NCBI GenBank assembly: GCA_017307375.1
Contig: JAFKFH010000015.1
Span: 62,001-126,000, forward strand
From: Alphaproteobacteria bacterium
GTDB lineage: Bacteria > Pseudomonadota > Alphaproteobacteria > Ferrovibrionales > Ferrovibrionaceae
DNA length: 64,000 bases
Direction: 5' to 3'
Below are positions 17,046-25,127 of this stretch, piece after piece. The translations under genes and the position numbers were made by a program. Within the stretch, counting starts at the first letter, position 1. Every line of letters starts with the position of its first letter. The notes beneath the pieces were generated by a model. That model had not been told where the DNA came from, ran no database searches, and saw nothing but the letters and a program-made list of their open reading frames with translations.

Positions 17046-17516
17046 TCATTGTCCTCGCCACACGGGCCAGCCGCCCTGCATCCGCTTGCGCGCCCGCCCG
17101 CCGAGGCCGGCGGCCTTCGAGATCTGCGATCGCCGCTTCGCATAGTTCGGGGCGGTCATCGGATAGTCGGCGGGCAGGCCCCATTTGCGGCGATACTCGT
17201 CCGGCGACAGGCCGAAGGCTTCGCGCAGATGGCGCTTGAGCGTCTTGAACTGCTTGCCGTCCTCGAGGCAGACGAGGTAGTCGGGCGTCACCGAGCGGTC
17301 GACCGCGACTGCCGGCACCGGCCGCGCCTGGCCCGGCAGGTTCGAGCTCGCCGGCGTGGCGGAAGCAGGGATGGCCGGGGACGCTGCAGCGGCCGGCAGC
17401 AACCGGCTCAGCGCCTCGTGGACCGCGACGATCAGCTCGGGAACAGTGCCGGGATCGACGGGATGCGATCCGACATAGGTCGTGACGATCGACGCGACCA
17501 GCGGCGTTATGTTCAT
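17046..17516 (-). CDS. mucR: Ros/MucR-family transcriptional regulator
   Basis: A 156-aa protein. An Ala/Pro-rich linker separates an N-terminal helix from the Ros/MucR domain: YLVCLEDGKQFKTLKRHL, then LSPDEYRRKWGLPADYPM, then YAKRRSQISKAAGLG. The zinc-finger position usually held by a second Cys is Asp (CLED), as in many paralogues. MucR proteins repress genes by binding AT-rich DNA in alphaproteobacteria. Start ATG 17516 with GAGGTGA upstream; it overlaps a TGA in the preceding frame (TGATG). Confidence 0.88.
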   Translation of the reverse strand: MNITPLVASIVTTYVGSHPVDPGTVPELIVAVHEALSRLLPAAAASPAIPASATPASSNLPGQARPVPAVAVDRSVTPDYLVCLEDGKQFKTLKRHLREAFGLSPDEYRRKWGLPADYPMTAPNYAKRRSQISKAAGLGGRARKRMQGGWPVWRGQ

Positions 17517-17565
17517 CAGGAAATCACCTCTTGCCACCCGGATGAGGCGGCAGGATCCGATATCA

Positions 17566-18057
17566 TCATCGGGTTGTCGAGGTCCTGATTGGATCGCGCA
17601 AATCGGACCGGCGTGGGCAGCCGGCGTCCCTGCCAGGCGAAATCGCGGATCCCGGGCGGCGCGCTACTTCCGGGACCTGGATGGTGCCGCAATCCGATGC
17701 GCCTGTGCCCATGGCGACCAGCGCCGAATCGTTGACCGTGAAGGCGACACCCGCGGCCGACACGCTGAAGCTGGCGGTCAGCCCGACCAGCAACTCCTCT
17801 GTCCGTGCCGTACAACCGGAACTGCTCTCCACCATGCCATCAGGATATGAGATGCGCCGGCGGCTCGCGAAGGATGCCCCCTTCCTGTCGAAGGCGATGC
17901 TGGTGACCGAGATCGGTGCACCGGTCGCGCGATCGGTCAATTTCACTTCGGCGGTGTAGTACTCGCTCAGGCTTCCGACCTCCGGTTCCGCGGCTTCCGG
18001 CGCGCCCGGTACCACCAGGCAGGCGGCGCAGAGTGTGACCATGGCGATGAGTTTCAT
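17566..18057 (-). CDS. secreted hypothetical protein, probably frameshifted near its 3' end
   Basis: The ATG at 18057 gives a signal peptide (MKLIAMVTLCAACLVVPGAP, Ala-rich cleavage site) and a beta-rich body (TAEVKLTDRATGAPISVTSI, FTVNDSALVAMG) with two Cys. After about 17670 the frame becomes arginine/proline-rich, while the adjacent frame reads as ordinary protein (FAWQGRRLPTPVRFARSNQD) and ends at TGA 17516-17518, overlapping the mucR start. A single-base shift in the GC run near 17655-17675 would join them. Function unknown. Confidence 0.55.
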   Translation of the reverse strand: MKLIAMVTLCAACLVVPGAPEAAEPEVGSLSEYYTAEVKLTDRATGAPISVTSIAFDRKGASFASRRRISYPDGMVESSSGCTARTEELLVGLTASFSVSAAGVAFTVNDSALVAMGTGASDCGTIQVPEVARRPGSAISPGRDAGCPRRSDLRDPIRTSTTR

Positions 18058-18135
18058 TCGTGCCTCTTCCAGGGACATGTCGGTCGACGATCTCCGATCG
18101 GCGAATATCGATCGGCCCCTATCCATAGGTCCGTG

Positions 18136-19560
18136 TCAGTCGCGTTCGCGCTGGTGCCGGCGCGGCTCGGCCCGGTCCTGGCGCGGCGTCGCCGCCACGA
18201 CCGGATCCCGGCCGCGGGCGGCCATCTGGTCGTTGATCAGGCCGAGGCCGCGGCGCAGCTCGCCGGCGAGGATCGCCGCGCTCGCCCCCTTCGCCCGCCC
18301 GACCGCGCCAAGCCGCGCCGCCGTCGCCTCGCCGAGGGCGGCCAGGCCGGCCGGGTCGAGCCCGCGCAGCCGGGCGGCGACCGCCGCCGGGTCGTCCCGC
18401 TCGCCGACCCGCAGCGGCGCCGCCGCGGCCGGCGGCCGTCCGGCTCCGGCGGGATCGGGAGGCCGCCCCGCGCGCAGGCGGGCCTCGCGATAGCGCTCGA
18501 GGGCGCTGCGCGACGTCCCGCCTTCCGCCGCGGCCGCCTCGTCCGCTGCCCGGGCAGTCCGGTCGGAAGATCTCCCGCCGCCGACAGGCGGCTCCGGTGC
18601 CGCGTGCTGCAGGCGGGCCGCCGCCTCGCTCACCGGAATGATGGTTGCCTTGATCTCGCCGATCAGCGATTCGATCGTCTTGTCTTCCGTCACGACGATG
18701 CGCGTCTTCGCCATGCTGTCCGGCGCCACCGGCCAGATGGCCGTGGTGGGTCCTTGCTCGACAGAGATGAAATCGGTCGTGATGCTGAACTCGGCCTGGT
18801 CGCGATCCCGGATCAGCACCTCCCTGCCAAGCATGAGCCGGGCGAATTCGTCGCGTTCGCCCTCACCGGCGATCCGCCAGTCCGGCATTTTCGCGGCGAT
18901 CTCGCGGGCGATGAAATCGAGGTCGTGCAATCGCCCGGCGAGGGGGGTGCTTTCAGCAGGATGGACCGCGCCGACCGGCGCGCGGGCTTCGGCGGGCGCG
19001 GTTGCATCGGCGATCTCGCCGGCGTCGATGAACCGCTCGCTCAGCAGCGACGCCGGCGTCCAGGTGCTGACGCCGGAGTCCCATTTGACCCAGACCGCGT
19101 CGACTGTCCGCTTCATCGCCAGCGCATCGGCGGTCGGTACCGCGACGATGCCTTCGTCGTAATCCTCGCCCTCGCCGGCGCTGACCCGATCACGAGGCAG
19201 GAACTCCCGCACGGCCCTGCCGCCTTCGAGCGTCGACCGGGCTCGCTCATCGTTCACCACCTCGGCCACCACGCCGTCGGCCGTGTAGATCTCGATCTGC
19301 GAGGTCTTGCCCCGGATCATGTTGCGGGCCCGCTCCCGCAACTGCTCCATCAGCCGCATCCGCCGCTCGTCGTCATTCCCGTCGTAGACCCGCGTCTGTT
19401 CCCTGTTCATCCTGACCGATCTGTCCGTCATCGCCTGACGGGCGCGGCGGGTGTTCACCGCGCCCGCAGGCGAGCCGATCTCGGAGGCCGGGGAGACGGT
19501 CTCGGCACCCGCCTGGGCGGAGCCGCGAGGGGCTATCTTGTCGTCGGAACGGTCTGTCAC
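18136..19560 (-). CDS. large multi-segment paralogue with Trp-Thr-Pro motif domain
   Basis: About 474 aa. The N-terminal part holds the 60-aa domain also seen at 10668 and 11796 (TRVYDGNDDERRMRLMEQL, then IEIYTADGVVAEVV), followed by VWVKWDSGVSTWTPASLL, then a mixed domain (LHDLDFIAREIAAKMPDW) and a 150-residue Ala/Arg/Pro-rich tail. GTG 19560 with GGAGA five bases upstream is the best start; ATG 19572 is possible. Function unknown. It follows the gene at 19583 with a 22-base gap. Confidence 0.6.
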   Translation of the reverse strand: MTDRSDDKIAPRGSAQAGAETVSPASEIGSPAGAVNTRRARQAMTDRSVRMNREQTRVYDGNDDERRMRLMEQLRERARNMIRGKTSQIEIYTADGVVAEVVNDERARSTLEGGRAVREFLPRDRVSAGEGEDYDEGIVAVPTADALAMKRTVDAVWVKWDSGVSTWTPASLLSERFIDAGEIADATAPAEARAPVGAVHPAESTPLAGRLHDLDFIAREIAAKMPDWRIAGEGERDEFARLMLGREVLIRDRDQAEFSITTDFISVEQGPTTAIWPVAPDSMAKTRIVVTEDKTIESLIGEIKATIIPVSEAAARLQHAAPEPPVGGGRSSDRTARAADEAAAAEGGTSRSALERYREARLRAGRPPDPAGAGRPPAAAAPLRVGERDDPAAVAARLRGLDPAGLAALGEATAARLGAVGRAKGASAAILAGELRRGLGLINDQMAARGRDPVVAATPRQDRAEPRRHQRERD

Positions 19561-19582
19561 GGGCATCTCCATGTTGTTCTGG

Positions 19583-20029
19583 TCAGGACCGGATAAGCGC
19601 TCCCCGGGGGCCAGGCCCCAGCCTTGATACGGTCACGGCTTCAGAATCGGCAGGCATCCGGGTCGTCACCGGTCGCCTTCGGCCGTGGTCGAAGTAGCCG
19701 CGCAGCCGCAACAGGAACTGTTCGAGATCGCGGGCGCGCTGGCTCGCGGCGGCGGAGGGGGGCGCCGGCAGCCGGATGGCGATGCCGGCCAGCAGCGAGG
19801 CCGTTTCCAGCCAGTCCGCGTCGGCGACGTCGCGGCGCCGGACCATGGCGATCGCGGCCGCCAGGTAGTCGGCCTCGGGCCGGTCCTCGCCGCCGGCGAT
19901 CGCCGCCACGACGCTGGCGATGAGGCTCGGAGCCTGGGCCGGAGCGAGGCCGTGGCGCTCGTACCACCCCCGGCGTTCGGCGAGATACCGCAACGATTCG
20001 ATGTCGTAGTGCGGATAGCGGTGCCGCAT
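19583..20029 (-). CDS. hypothetical helical protein
   Basis: A 148-aa protein of several helices (DIESLRYLAERRGWYERHGL, SLIASVVAAIAGGEDRPEAD, ARDLEQFLLRLRGYFDHGRR). No domain recognised. It lies three bases after the thermonuclease stop, so the two are probably co-transcribed with the multi-domain gene that follows. Confidence 0.6.
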   Translation of the reverse strand: MRHRYPHYDIESLRYLAERRGWYERHGLAPAQAPSLIASVVAAIAGGEDRPEADYLAAAIAMVRRRDVADADWLETASLLAGIAIRLPAPPSAAASQRARDLEQFLLRLRGYFDHGRRRPVTTRMPADSEAVTVSRLGPGPRGALIRS

Positions 20030-20032
20030 GGA

Positions 20033-20512
20033 TCACCGCGGATGCTGCCGGCGATACTCGGCCGGATCGTCGAACGTGGTGCCCCAGATCCCGCGCCGCG
20101 CCGATCGCGCGCGCTCCTCGGCGGCGACATAGTCGAGCGAATAGCGGCGATAGGCGATCGCCAGCCCCTGTTCGACCATCCAGCCGTTCAGGTCGGTGGC
20201 CCCCGCCCAGCAGACGGCGACGATCCGACGATACCTGTCGACATCGTGTTGCTCGCAGCGGACGGTCTGCCGGCCGATCCGGTCGGCCAGCGCATTTGCA
20301 GCGATCTGGCCGCAGCGTTCCGGCCGGCCGGCGCGCAGGCAGGTCTGCGACGATTCCGGGGCATCGATGCCGTGGAGCCGGATGCGCTGGGAATGGATCT
20401 CGATGGTGTCGCCGTCGACGACCCGGGCCTGGCCGATCAGCTCGGCGGCGACAGCCGGCGGGACGAGGGCGAGAACCAGGCCGATCACGCTGCAGGCCAG
20501 CTTGCCGTTCAT
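20033..20512 (-). CDS. secreted thermonuclease (SNase-like)
   Basis: A 159-aa protein with a signal peptide (GLVLALVPPAVAAEL) and an SNase OB-fold: ARVVDGDTIEIHSQRIRLHG followed by DAPE, a central DRYRRIVAVCW and the C-terminal LAIAYRRYS with RSARRGIWG. Family members are Ca-dependent DNA/RNA nucleases acting outside the cytoplasm; plasmids and ICEs often carry such genes. Catalytic Arg and Glu positions appear present. The four Cys in the middle could form disulfides. Confidence 0.88.
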   Translation of the reverse strand: MNGKLACSVIGLVLALVPPAVAAELIGQARVVDGDTIEIHSQRIRLHGIDAPESSQTCLRAGRPERCGQIAANALADRIGRQTVRCEQHDVDRYRRIVAVCWAGATDLNGWMVEQGLAIAYRRYSLDYVAAEERARSARRGIWGTTFDDPAEYRRQHPR

Positions 20513-20776
20513 GCGGGGAAAACCTCCGGGAAAACTCGATACCTGGACCGATCATCCGATAGCCGGCGGCCTGGCCGCCTGCAGGGTCAAGACGCACGAG
20601 AGGATCGAAATGTCGTGGGCAGGGCCATGAATTTTTCGCGGCCGGACCGGATCAGGCAGCCGGCGGTCCGGGAACATGCCGGTGGTTGCAGGCGGGACTG
20701 GCTCGCCAGACCGCTTCGAATCGCTCCCCCGGGCCGCTAGGCTGTCGCCCGGCAACCAGGAGAGCAGGAGAGCGAC

Positions 20777-21400
20777 ATGCCGAAGCCGCTGAAGCTGACC
20801 CTCGCCGCGATCGACGATGCCCGCTGCTCGGAGGATGGCAGCATCGGCATCGTGACGGCGACGACCGCGGACGGACGGTCGGTCGAGATCGACGCGGCGC
20901 CGGAAATCGGCCTGCAGCTCGCCCGCGCGACCCGCGAGGCGTTTTCCCGCGCCTGGATCCGGCAGATCGAGCGGGGCGCCCGCGAGGCGACGGACGCCGG
21001 GCCAAGCGATGCGATGGCCGCGCAGGGCGTCGACGTGCTGCGCGACGCCCGGCACCCCGATCAGGTCGGGCTGTGGGCGCTCGGCACGCCGATGCCGCCG
21101 GTGATCATCATGCCGGCGCGAGAGCTGCCCGCACTGATCGAGTCCGCCCGCCAGGTGCTTGACCAGGTCGCCGACGCGCCTGCGGCGGGCGACCGCGTCG
21201 TGACGCCGGCGAACACGATCAGGCCGGCCAGGCTCGCGACGGCGATCGGCGAGACGGCGATCATGGTGATCGCCTCCGACGAGGACGGCAGATCCCAGGC
21301 CCTGATGCTCGACCTCGATCGGATCGACGAGTTCGTCGAGACGATCCGATCGACCCAGGCCGAGGCGTTGCGGCAACGCGATCCCCGCCCCCTCAACTGA
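20777..21400 (+). CDS. hypothetical protein
   Basis: A 207-aa soluble protein. The N-terminus is a strand-rich unit (LTLAAIDDARCSEDGSIGIV) and the C-terminus resembles it (LATAIGETAIMVIASDEDGR), suggesting an internal duplication around a Pro/Ala-rich middle. Start ATG 20777, with AGGAG sites at 20759-20771. No family recognised. It is convergent with the SRAP-like gene at 21432. Confidence 0.6.
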   Translation: MPKPLKLTLAAIDDARCSEDGSIGIVTATTADGRSVEIDAAPEIGLQLARATREAFSRAWIRQIERGAREATDAGPSDAMAAQGVDVLRDARHPDQVGLWALGTPMPPVIIMPARELPALIESARQVLDQVADAPAAGDRVVTPANTIRPARLATAIGETAIMVIASDEDGRSQALMLDLDRIDEFVETIRSTQAEALRQRDPRPLN

Positions 21401-21431
21401 CCGGGGGCATCGATCGGGCGCGCTCGGCGGC

Positions 21432-22406
21432 TCAGACGGCGGCCCGCGGCTCCAGCGGCGCCAGGCAGGCCGGTTCATCGGCCTCGGCCGCATTGACGCG
21501 CGGGCCGACCGGCCAGGTCCGCAGCACCGCGTTGCCCACCGTGTTGGTCAGCAGCAGGCGGACGCGGTAGTCGTCCGCCGGGCTCTCGCCCAGCCAGATC
21601 GGCACATTCCGGGGCTCGACGATCAGCGGCATCCGGTGCTGCCCGATGCTCCTCAGCGTGTCATTGCTGGTGACGGTGATCAGCGCCGCGCTGCGCAGCC
21701 AGTCGCCGTCCCCGCGGCGCCAGGCGCCCCACAGCCCGGCGATCAGCAGCGGCTGGCCGTCCGCCCGGGCCACGGCATGGGGCTCGTACAGCTGCGATAC
21801 CGTGCGCCAATCGTAATAGCCCTCGACGACGAGGAGGCAGCGCCTGTGCCGCAGCGTCGGCCGCCAGGCGGCATCCTCCATGACGTAGTCGCCGCGCACC
21901 GCGATGCGGCGATGCGGGTGATCGTCGTCGGCCAGCCAGTCGGGGGTGATCCCCCAGCGCAGCAGGTCGAGCTGCCGGTGCCGGGCGCGCGGCTCGAACC
22001 GGACCACCGGCACCTGGCCGAGCGCCGGCAGGTTGTAGACCTCCGGCCAGTTGTGGGCCCGGGCGACGTCGCCGAGATCGGTCGCCCCGGCCGCCGCCAT
22101 CAGCTCGGCGCGGCCGTGGCGCCAGAACAGGCGGGTGGCGACCTCGTAGTCATGGACACCCTCGAATGTCGGCACGGCCGGTGTGTACTGCGCCGGCGGC
22201 CTGAGCAGCGGCGGCTGACGCCGGCGCAGCCAGAACCGGCGGGCGAGGATGCTCTCCACCACCTCGCCGGCGAGCCGGCGCGCCAGCTCGACCGGCACCC
22301 CGTCCGGCAGCGCTGCGCGCAGCGTCCAGGACCGGCGCAGCGTCGCGGTGAGATGGGTCTCCAGATAGTTGCGATCCCGGTCGGAGATGAGTTCGGCCTC
22401 GTCCAT
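21432..22406 (-). CDS. diverged SRAP-family protein with N-terminal extension
   Basis: A 324-aa protein. The SRAP fold is visible: LLRWGITPDW, RRCLLVVEGYYDW, LLIAGLWGAWRRGDG and GQHRMPLIVEP. Key residues differ from SRAP/YedK/HMCES enzymes: no Cys2, no NARAE motif (AVRGDYVMED instead), and Asp (YYDW) where the catalytic Glu is expected. The His of HRMP is kept. About 90 extra N-terminal residues are unassigned. It is unlikely to make the standard abasic-site crosslink. A LexA box lies 30 bases upstream of the start. Confidence 0.7.
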   Translation of the reverse strand: MDEAELISDRDRNYLETHLTATLRRSWTLRAALPDGVPVELARRLAGEVVESILARRFWLRRRQPPLLRPPAQYTPAVPTFEGVHDYEVATRLFWRHGRAELMAAAGATDLGDVARAHNWPEVYNLPALGQVPVVRFEPRARHRQLDLLRWGITPDWLADDDHPHRRIAVRGDYVMEDAAWRPTLRHRRCLLVVEGYYDWRTVSQLYEPHAVARADGQPLLIAGLWGAWRRGDGDWLRSAALITVTSNDTLRSIGQHRMPLIVEPRNVPIWLGESPADDYRVRLLLTNTVGNAVLRTWPVGPRVNAAEADEPACLAPLEPRAAV

Positions 22407-22435
22407 CGCGCCACAATGGACGGAGTCACGCATGA

Positions 22436-22450
22436 GAACAAGTAGAGAAC
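22436..22450. promoter_or_regulatory. LexA box (GAAC-N7-GAAC)
   Basis: GAAC at 22436-22439 and 22447-22450 are separated by seven bases; on the minus strand this reads GTTC-N7-GTTC, the alphaproteobacterial LexA consensus. It lies between two divergent SRAP genes, whose family is named for SOS association. It is 30 bases from the minus-strand start and 81 from the plus-strand start, so it may control both. Confidence 0.8.
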
Positions 22451-22530
22451 ATAAGGGATCGCCCAACCCGGCGGATTCGTGCCATCCTCCTGGCCGGAAA
22501 CATGGGAAACCGGCCGCGGGAGGTATCGGG

Positions 22531-23256
22531 ATGTGCAACTACTATTCGCGAACCCGCGGGCTCGAGCACGTCGAGCTGGCGCTCGGAATCGGCCAGCGGA
22601 CCGCGACGAACTATCCGCCTCATGTCGTCGTGCGTCCGACGCACACCGAGCATGTCGCCCGCCGGCGGCCGGATGGCCAGCGCGAGCTGGTCGAGATGCG
22701 CTGGGGCCTCGTCCCGCTCTGGGCGCCCGACATCAAGTCGGCCGGCTATACGATGACCAATGCGCGAGCCGAGGAGATCATGGGCAAAAAGAGCTACAAG
22801 CCTCCCTTCCTGGCTGGCCGCCGCTGCCTGGTCCCGGCCGATGGCTATATCGAGTCGACCGGGCCGACGGGCAAGAAGACTCACCATTTTTTTCACCCGG
22901 TCGATGGCAGCCTACTGGTGATGGCCGGGCTGTGGGAAGCCTGGCCCGGACCGAAAGGGGCGCCGCTGGCTGAGCCGTTGCTGAGCTACACGATCTGCAC
23001 GCACGCCCCCAACCGGTTTGCATCCCAGTGGCACGACAGGATGCCGGCGGTGCTCACCTGCGAGCAGCAGGATCGCTGGCTGGATCCTGGCGAGACGCCG
23101 GCCGACCTGATCGAGATGCTGCGTGAGCCGGTGGCCGAGGACATGCTGACGATGACGACCGCCGATCCCGACGTCCTACGGCTGAAGGTGCGACCGACGG
23201 TCGAGATGCTCTACGGGCAACCGCCGGCGGCCGCCGACGAGGCCGGGCTACCGTAA
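22531..23256 (+). CDS. yedK: SOS response-associated peptidase (SRAP; YedK/HMCES)
   Basis: A 241-aa canonical SRAP protein that shields abasic sites in single-stranded DNA by a covalent thiazolidine link. Cys2 (MCNYYS), Asn77 in NARAEEI, Glu108 in ADGYIES and His168 in WHDRMP are all present. The start at ATG 22531, with GGGAGG at 22518-22523, leaves Cys2 correctly exposed after Met removal. It is divergent from the degenerate SRAP gene, with a LexA box between them, so SOS induction is likely. Confidence 0.92.
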   Translation: MCNYYSRTRGLEHVELALGIGQRTATNYPPHVVVRPTHTEHVARRRPDGQRELVEMRWGLVPLWAPDIKSAGYTMTNARAEEIMGKKSYKPPFLAGRRCLVPADGYIESTGPTGKKTHHFFHPVDGSLLVMAGLWEAWPGPKGAPLAEPLLSYTICTHAPNRFASQWHDRMPAVLTCEQQDRWLDPGETPADLIEMLREPVAEDMLTMTTADPDVLRLKVRPTVEMLYGQPPAAADEAGLP

Positions 23257-23279
23257 TGGCGGGGCCGGCGGATTGCCGC

Positions 23280-23381
23280 TTGACTCTATGCGCATTGCGC
23301 ATATTATCGACCTGCCAGCCCGGTGGACGACCGGGCCACCTGCCGGCGGTGCGTAGCCGGAGAGAGATCGAGAGGATCTGA
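23280..23381 (+). promoter_or_regulatory. promoter/operator/leader, copy B of the duplicated block
   Basis: -35 TTGACT (23280-23285), a 16-base spacer and -10 TATTAT (23302-23307): a strong sigma-70-type promoter. The palindrome ATGCGCATTGCGCAT (23288-23302) fills the spacer, the ideal place for a repressor. The leader has the CCCGGT-GGACG-ACCGGG hairpin and an AGGATCT ribosome site before ATG 23384. Bases 23285-23381 are identical to copy A at 12374-12470. Confidence 0.87.
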
Positions 23382-23383
23382 CC

Positions 23384-23917
23384 ATGGCCAAGACCACCAT
23401 CTATTGCGAGTGCGGCGCGCCGATCGTCGTCGTGGGGCGCAACCGGCGCGACGCCGACGCCCAGGCCCGGAAACTGGCCGGCACCGCGCAATGCGACGCC
23501 TGCCGGCGGCGGGCATTCGACCAGAAGAATGCCGAGGCACTCGCCGCCAGCGCCGGCCTGCCCCCGCTCGACGGCACGGCCAGGCAGGTGCCCTGGGCAG
23601 CCTCGATCCGCCTCGAGATCCTGCCGCTGTTCGACACGGTGCCGGCCGCGATGCTGGAGGGCATGGTCGAAGAGATCGCCGAGTTCACGGCGCCCGAGCG
23701 CCTTGAGGCGGCCCGCCTCGAATTGGCCGACGCGCTGGCCCTGATCGTCACCGAGTTCCGTGCGATCACCGATGCCGAATGGTGGATCGAATCTCGCAAC
23801 GGCGCCTCCGAGTATGGCGTCGAATCGTTGATCCGCAAGGAGCTCGAGCGGCGCGAGGAGATCCTGACCCCGACCGTCTGGAATGCCCGGCGGGAATTCC
23901 TGGCGGCGGTGCGGTGA
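23384..23917 (+). CDS. hypothetical protein with N-terminal zinc-ribbon-like motif
   Basis: A 177-aa protein. The first 45 residues carry two Cys pairs (IYCECGAPIV at 8 and 10, then QCDACRRRA at about 37 and 40), consistent with a zinc site. The remainder is helical (MLEGMVEEIAEFTAPERLEA). It is the first gene of a six-gene operon that begins at promoter copy B and includes a VWA and an AcrVA2-like protein. The stop overlaps the next start (GTGA). Function unknown. Confidence 0.65.
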   Translation: MAKTTIYCECGAPIVVVGRNRRDADAQARKLAGTAQCDACRRRAFDQKNAEALAASAGLPPLDGTARQVPWAASIRLEILPLFDTVPAAMLEGMVEEIAEFTAPERLEAARLELADALALIVTEFRAITDAEWWIESRNGASEYGVESLIRKELERREEILTPTVWNARREFLAAVR

Positions 23918-24546
23918 GCGGGCTCGATTTCTCGGCGCTGACCGACGACCAGCTGGTCGAGCTGGTGCGCGAATGCTGCCGGGAGGCGGTCCGGCGCAGC
24001 CCGGCCGCCTCGGCCGCCATCGAACGCATGATGCTCGACGAGGCCGAGAAAGTGCGCGTCGCCCAGGCCGCCACCGCGACCGAAGCCGCCGCCGCCCGGG
24101 CGCGCGAGCGCATGCGCATCGCCAACGAGGCAGCCGCGGCCGAGCGAGCGCGGCAGGATGCGGCCACGGCGGGCGAGCGTGCAGCCGCCGCGCGGCGCGC
24201 CGCCGAACGCGAAGCCGAGGCCGCCCAGCGCCGTCTGGCGGCCGAGATGGCATTGCTCCGGCGGGTCGCGTCCGAAATCGGCCGCCAGCCGGCCGAGATC
24301 AGCATTCTCCACATCCGGACGCGCTACGGCCGGCGGGTGATGGTCAATGCCGGCAGCGACCGGTTCACCCGTGACCATCTGGTCGACTACAACGCGGACA
24401 CGCGGCAGATATCGACCAAGGCGAGCCTCGTCACGAAAAAACCCGACCTGATCCGGATCGCGGCGGAAATCGCCACGCACTGCGCGATCGACACGTTCCT
24501 GGTCGGCGCCAGCTATCCGTGGCATTCCTCCCAGGAGACGCGATGA
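23914..24546 (+). CDS. coiled-coil protein of unknown function
   Basis: A 210-aa protein starting at GTG 23914. Residues about 45-115 form a long Ala/Arg/Glu coiled coil (AEKVRVAQAATATEAAAARA). The C-terminal 85 residues look globular (RTRYGRRVMVNAGSDRFTRD, then IAAEIATHCAIDTFLVGASY). It overlaps both neighbours by 4 bases, so it is translationally coupled to the zinc-ribbon and VWA proteins and may form a complex with them. Confidence 0.6.
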   Translation: MSGLDFSALTDDQLVELVRECCREAVRRSPAASAAIERMMLDEAEKVRVAQAATATEAAAARARERMRIANEAAAAERARQDAATAGERAAAARRAAEREAEAAQRRLAAEMALLRRVASEIGRQPAEISILHIRTRYGRRVMVNAGSDRFTRDHLVDYNADTRQISTKASLVTKKPDLIRIAAEIATHCAIDTFLVGASYPWHSSQETR

Positions 24547-25127
24547 CACAGACGCCAGCCAATCCCCTCCAGACCCTGATCAACAGCGCAAGCGTGCTGC
24601 CTGCCAGGACCGGCATGGTCGACGAGTTCCGGGCGCGCCGTGAACGTTCGGCCGGCGACGAGGTGATCCTTGCCGATGTCAGCGGCTCGATGGCTGAGCC
24701 GGCCTGGGGGTCGAAACGCAAGATCGACCTGCTGCGCGAGGCGGTCGCCGACGTCTCGGCCCATCACTGCCGGATGGTCGCCTTCGCCTCCCGGGCCGCT
24801 CCGTGCGACGCCGCCGGCATCCCCGAGCCCGCCGGGGGAACCAGGCTCGATCTCGGCCTTGCCGAGGTGGCGCGGCTCCGCCCGCGAACCACGCTGGTGA
24901 TCAGCGACGGACGTCCCGACGATCCCGATCTCGCCCTCGCCGCCGCCGATGCGGTGACGGGAGTGATCCACGTGCTCTATGTCGGTCCCGACAGCGACGC
25001 CGACGCCATGGCGTTCATGGACCGCCTCGCCCGGCGCGGGACCGGGCGTTACCGCCATGCCGACATCCGCGAGCGCCGGACCGTCCTGCAGCAGGAGATC
25101 AGGCTGATGCTGGGTTGGGGCGGATGA
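24543..25127 (+). CDS. von Willebrand factor A-domain protein
   Basis: A 194-aa protein, nearly all one VWA domain. The metal-ion-dependent adhesion site is complete: ILADVSGSM (D45, S47, S49), a Thr in AGGTRLDLG and an Asp in VISDGRPDD. VWA proteins mediate metal-dependent protein-protein contacts; stand-alone cytosolic forms often partner with AAA ATPases, none of which is present here. It lies between the coiled-coil and AcrVA2-like genes, overlapping each by 4 bases. Confidence 0.85.
   Translation: MTQTPANPLQTLINSASVLPARTGMVDEFRARRERSAGDEVILADVSGSMAEPAWGSKRKIDLLREAVADVSAHHCRMVAFASRAAPCDAAGIPEPAGGTRLDLGLAEVARLRPRTTLVISDGRPDDPDLALAAADAVTGVIHVLYVGPDSDADAMAFMDRLARRGTGRYRHADIRERRTVLQQEIRLMLGWGG

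Noticed and set aside
15860-17143. Longer start for the ApeA-like HEPN gene at 17143
   Set aside because: The first 43 codons are arginine/glycine-rich and overlap mucR coding sequence; ATG 17014 starts the protein-like part.
20552-21493. 313-codon minus-strand frame opposite the gene at 20777
   Set aside because: Low-complexity Arg/Gly/Asp composition; the plus-strand frame has ribosome sites and normal composition.
23054-24253. 399-codon minus-strand frame across the copy B promoter
   Set aside because: Arginine/proline-rich shadow of the zinc-ribbon and coiled-coil genes; its apparent similarity to a frame near 12225-12482 comes only from the duplicated non-coding block.
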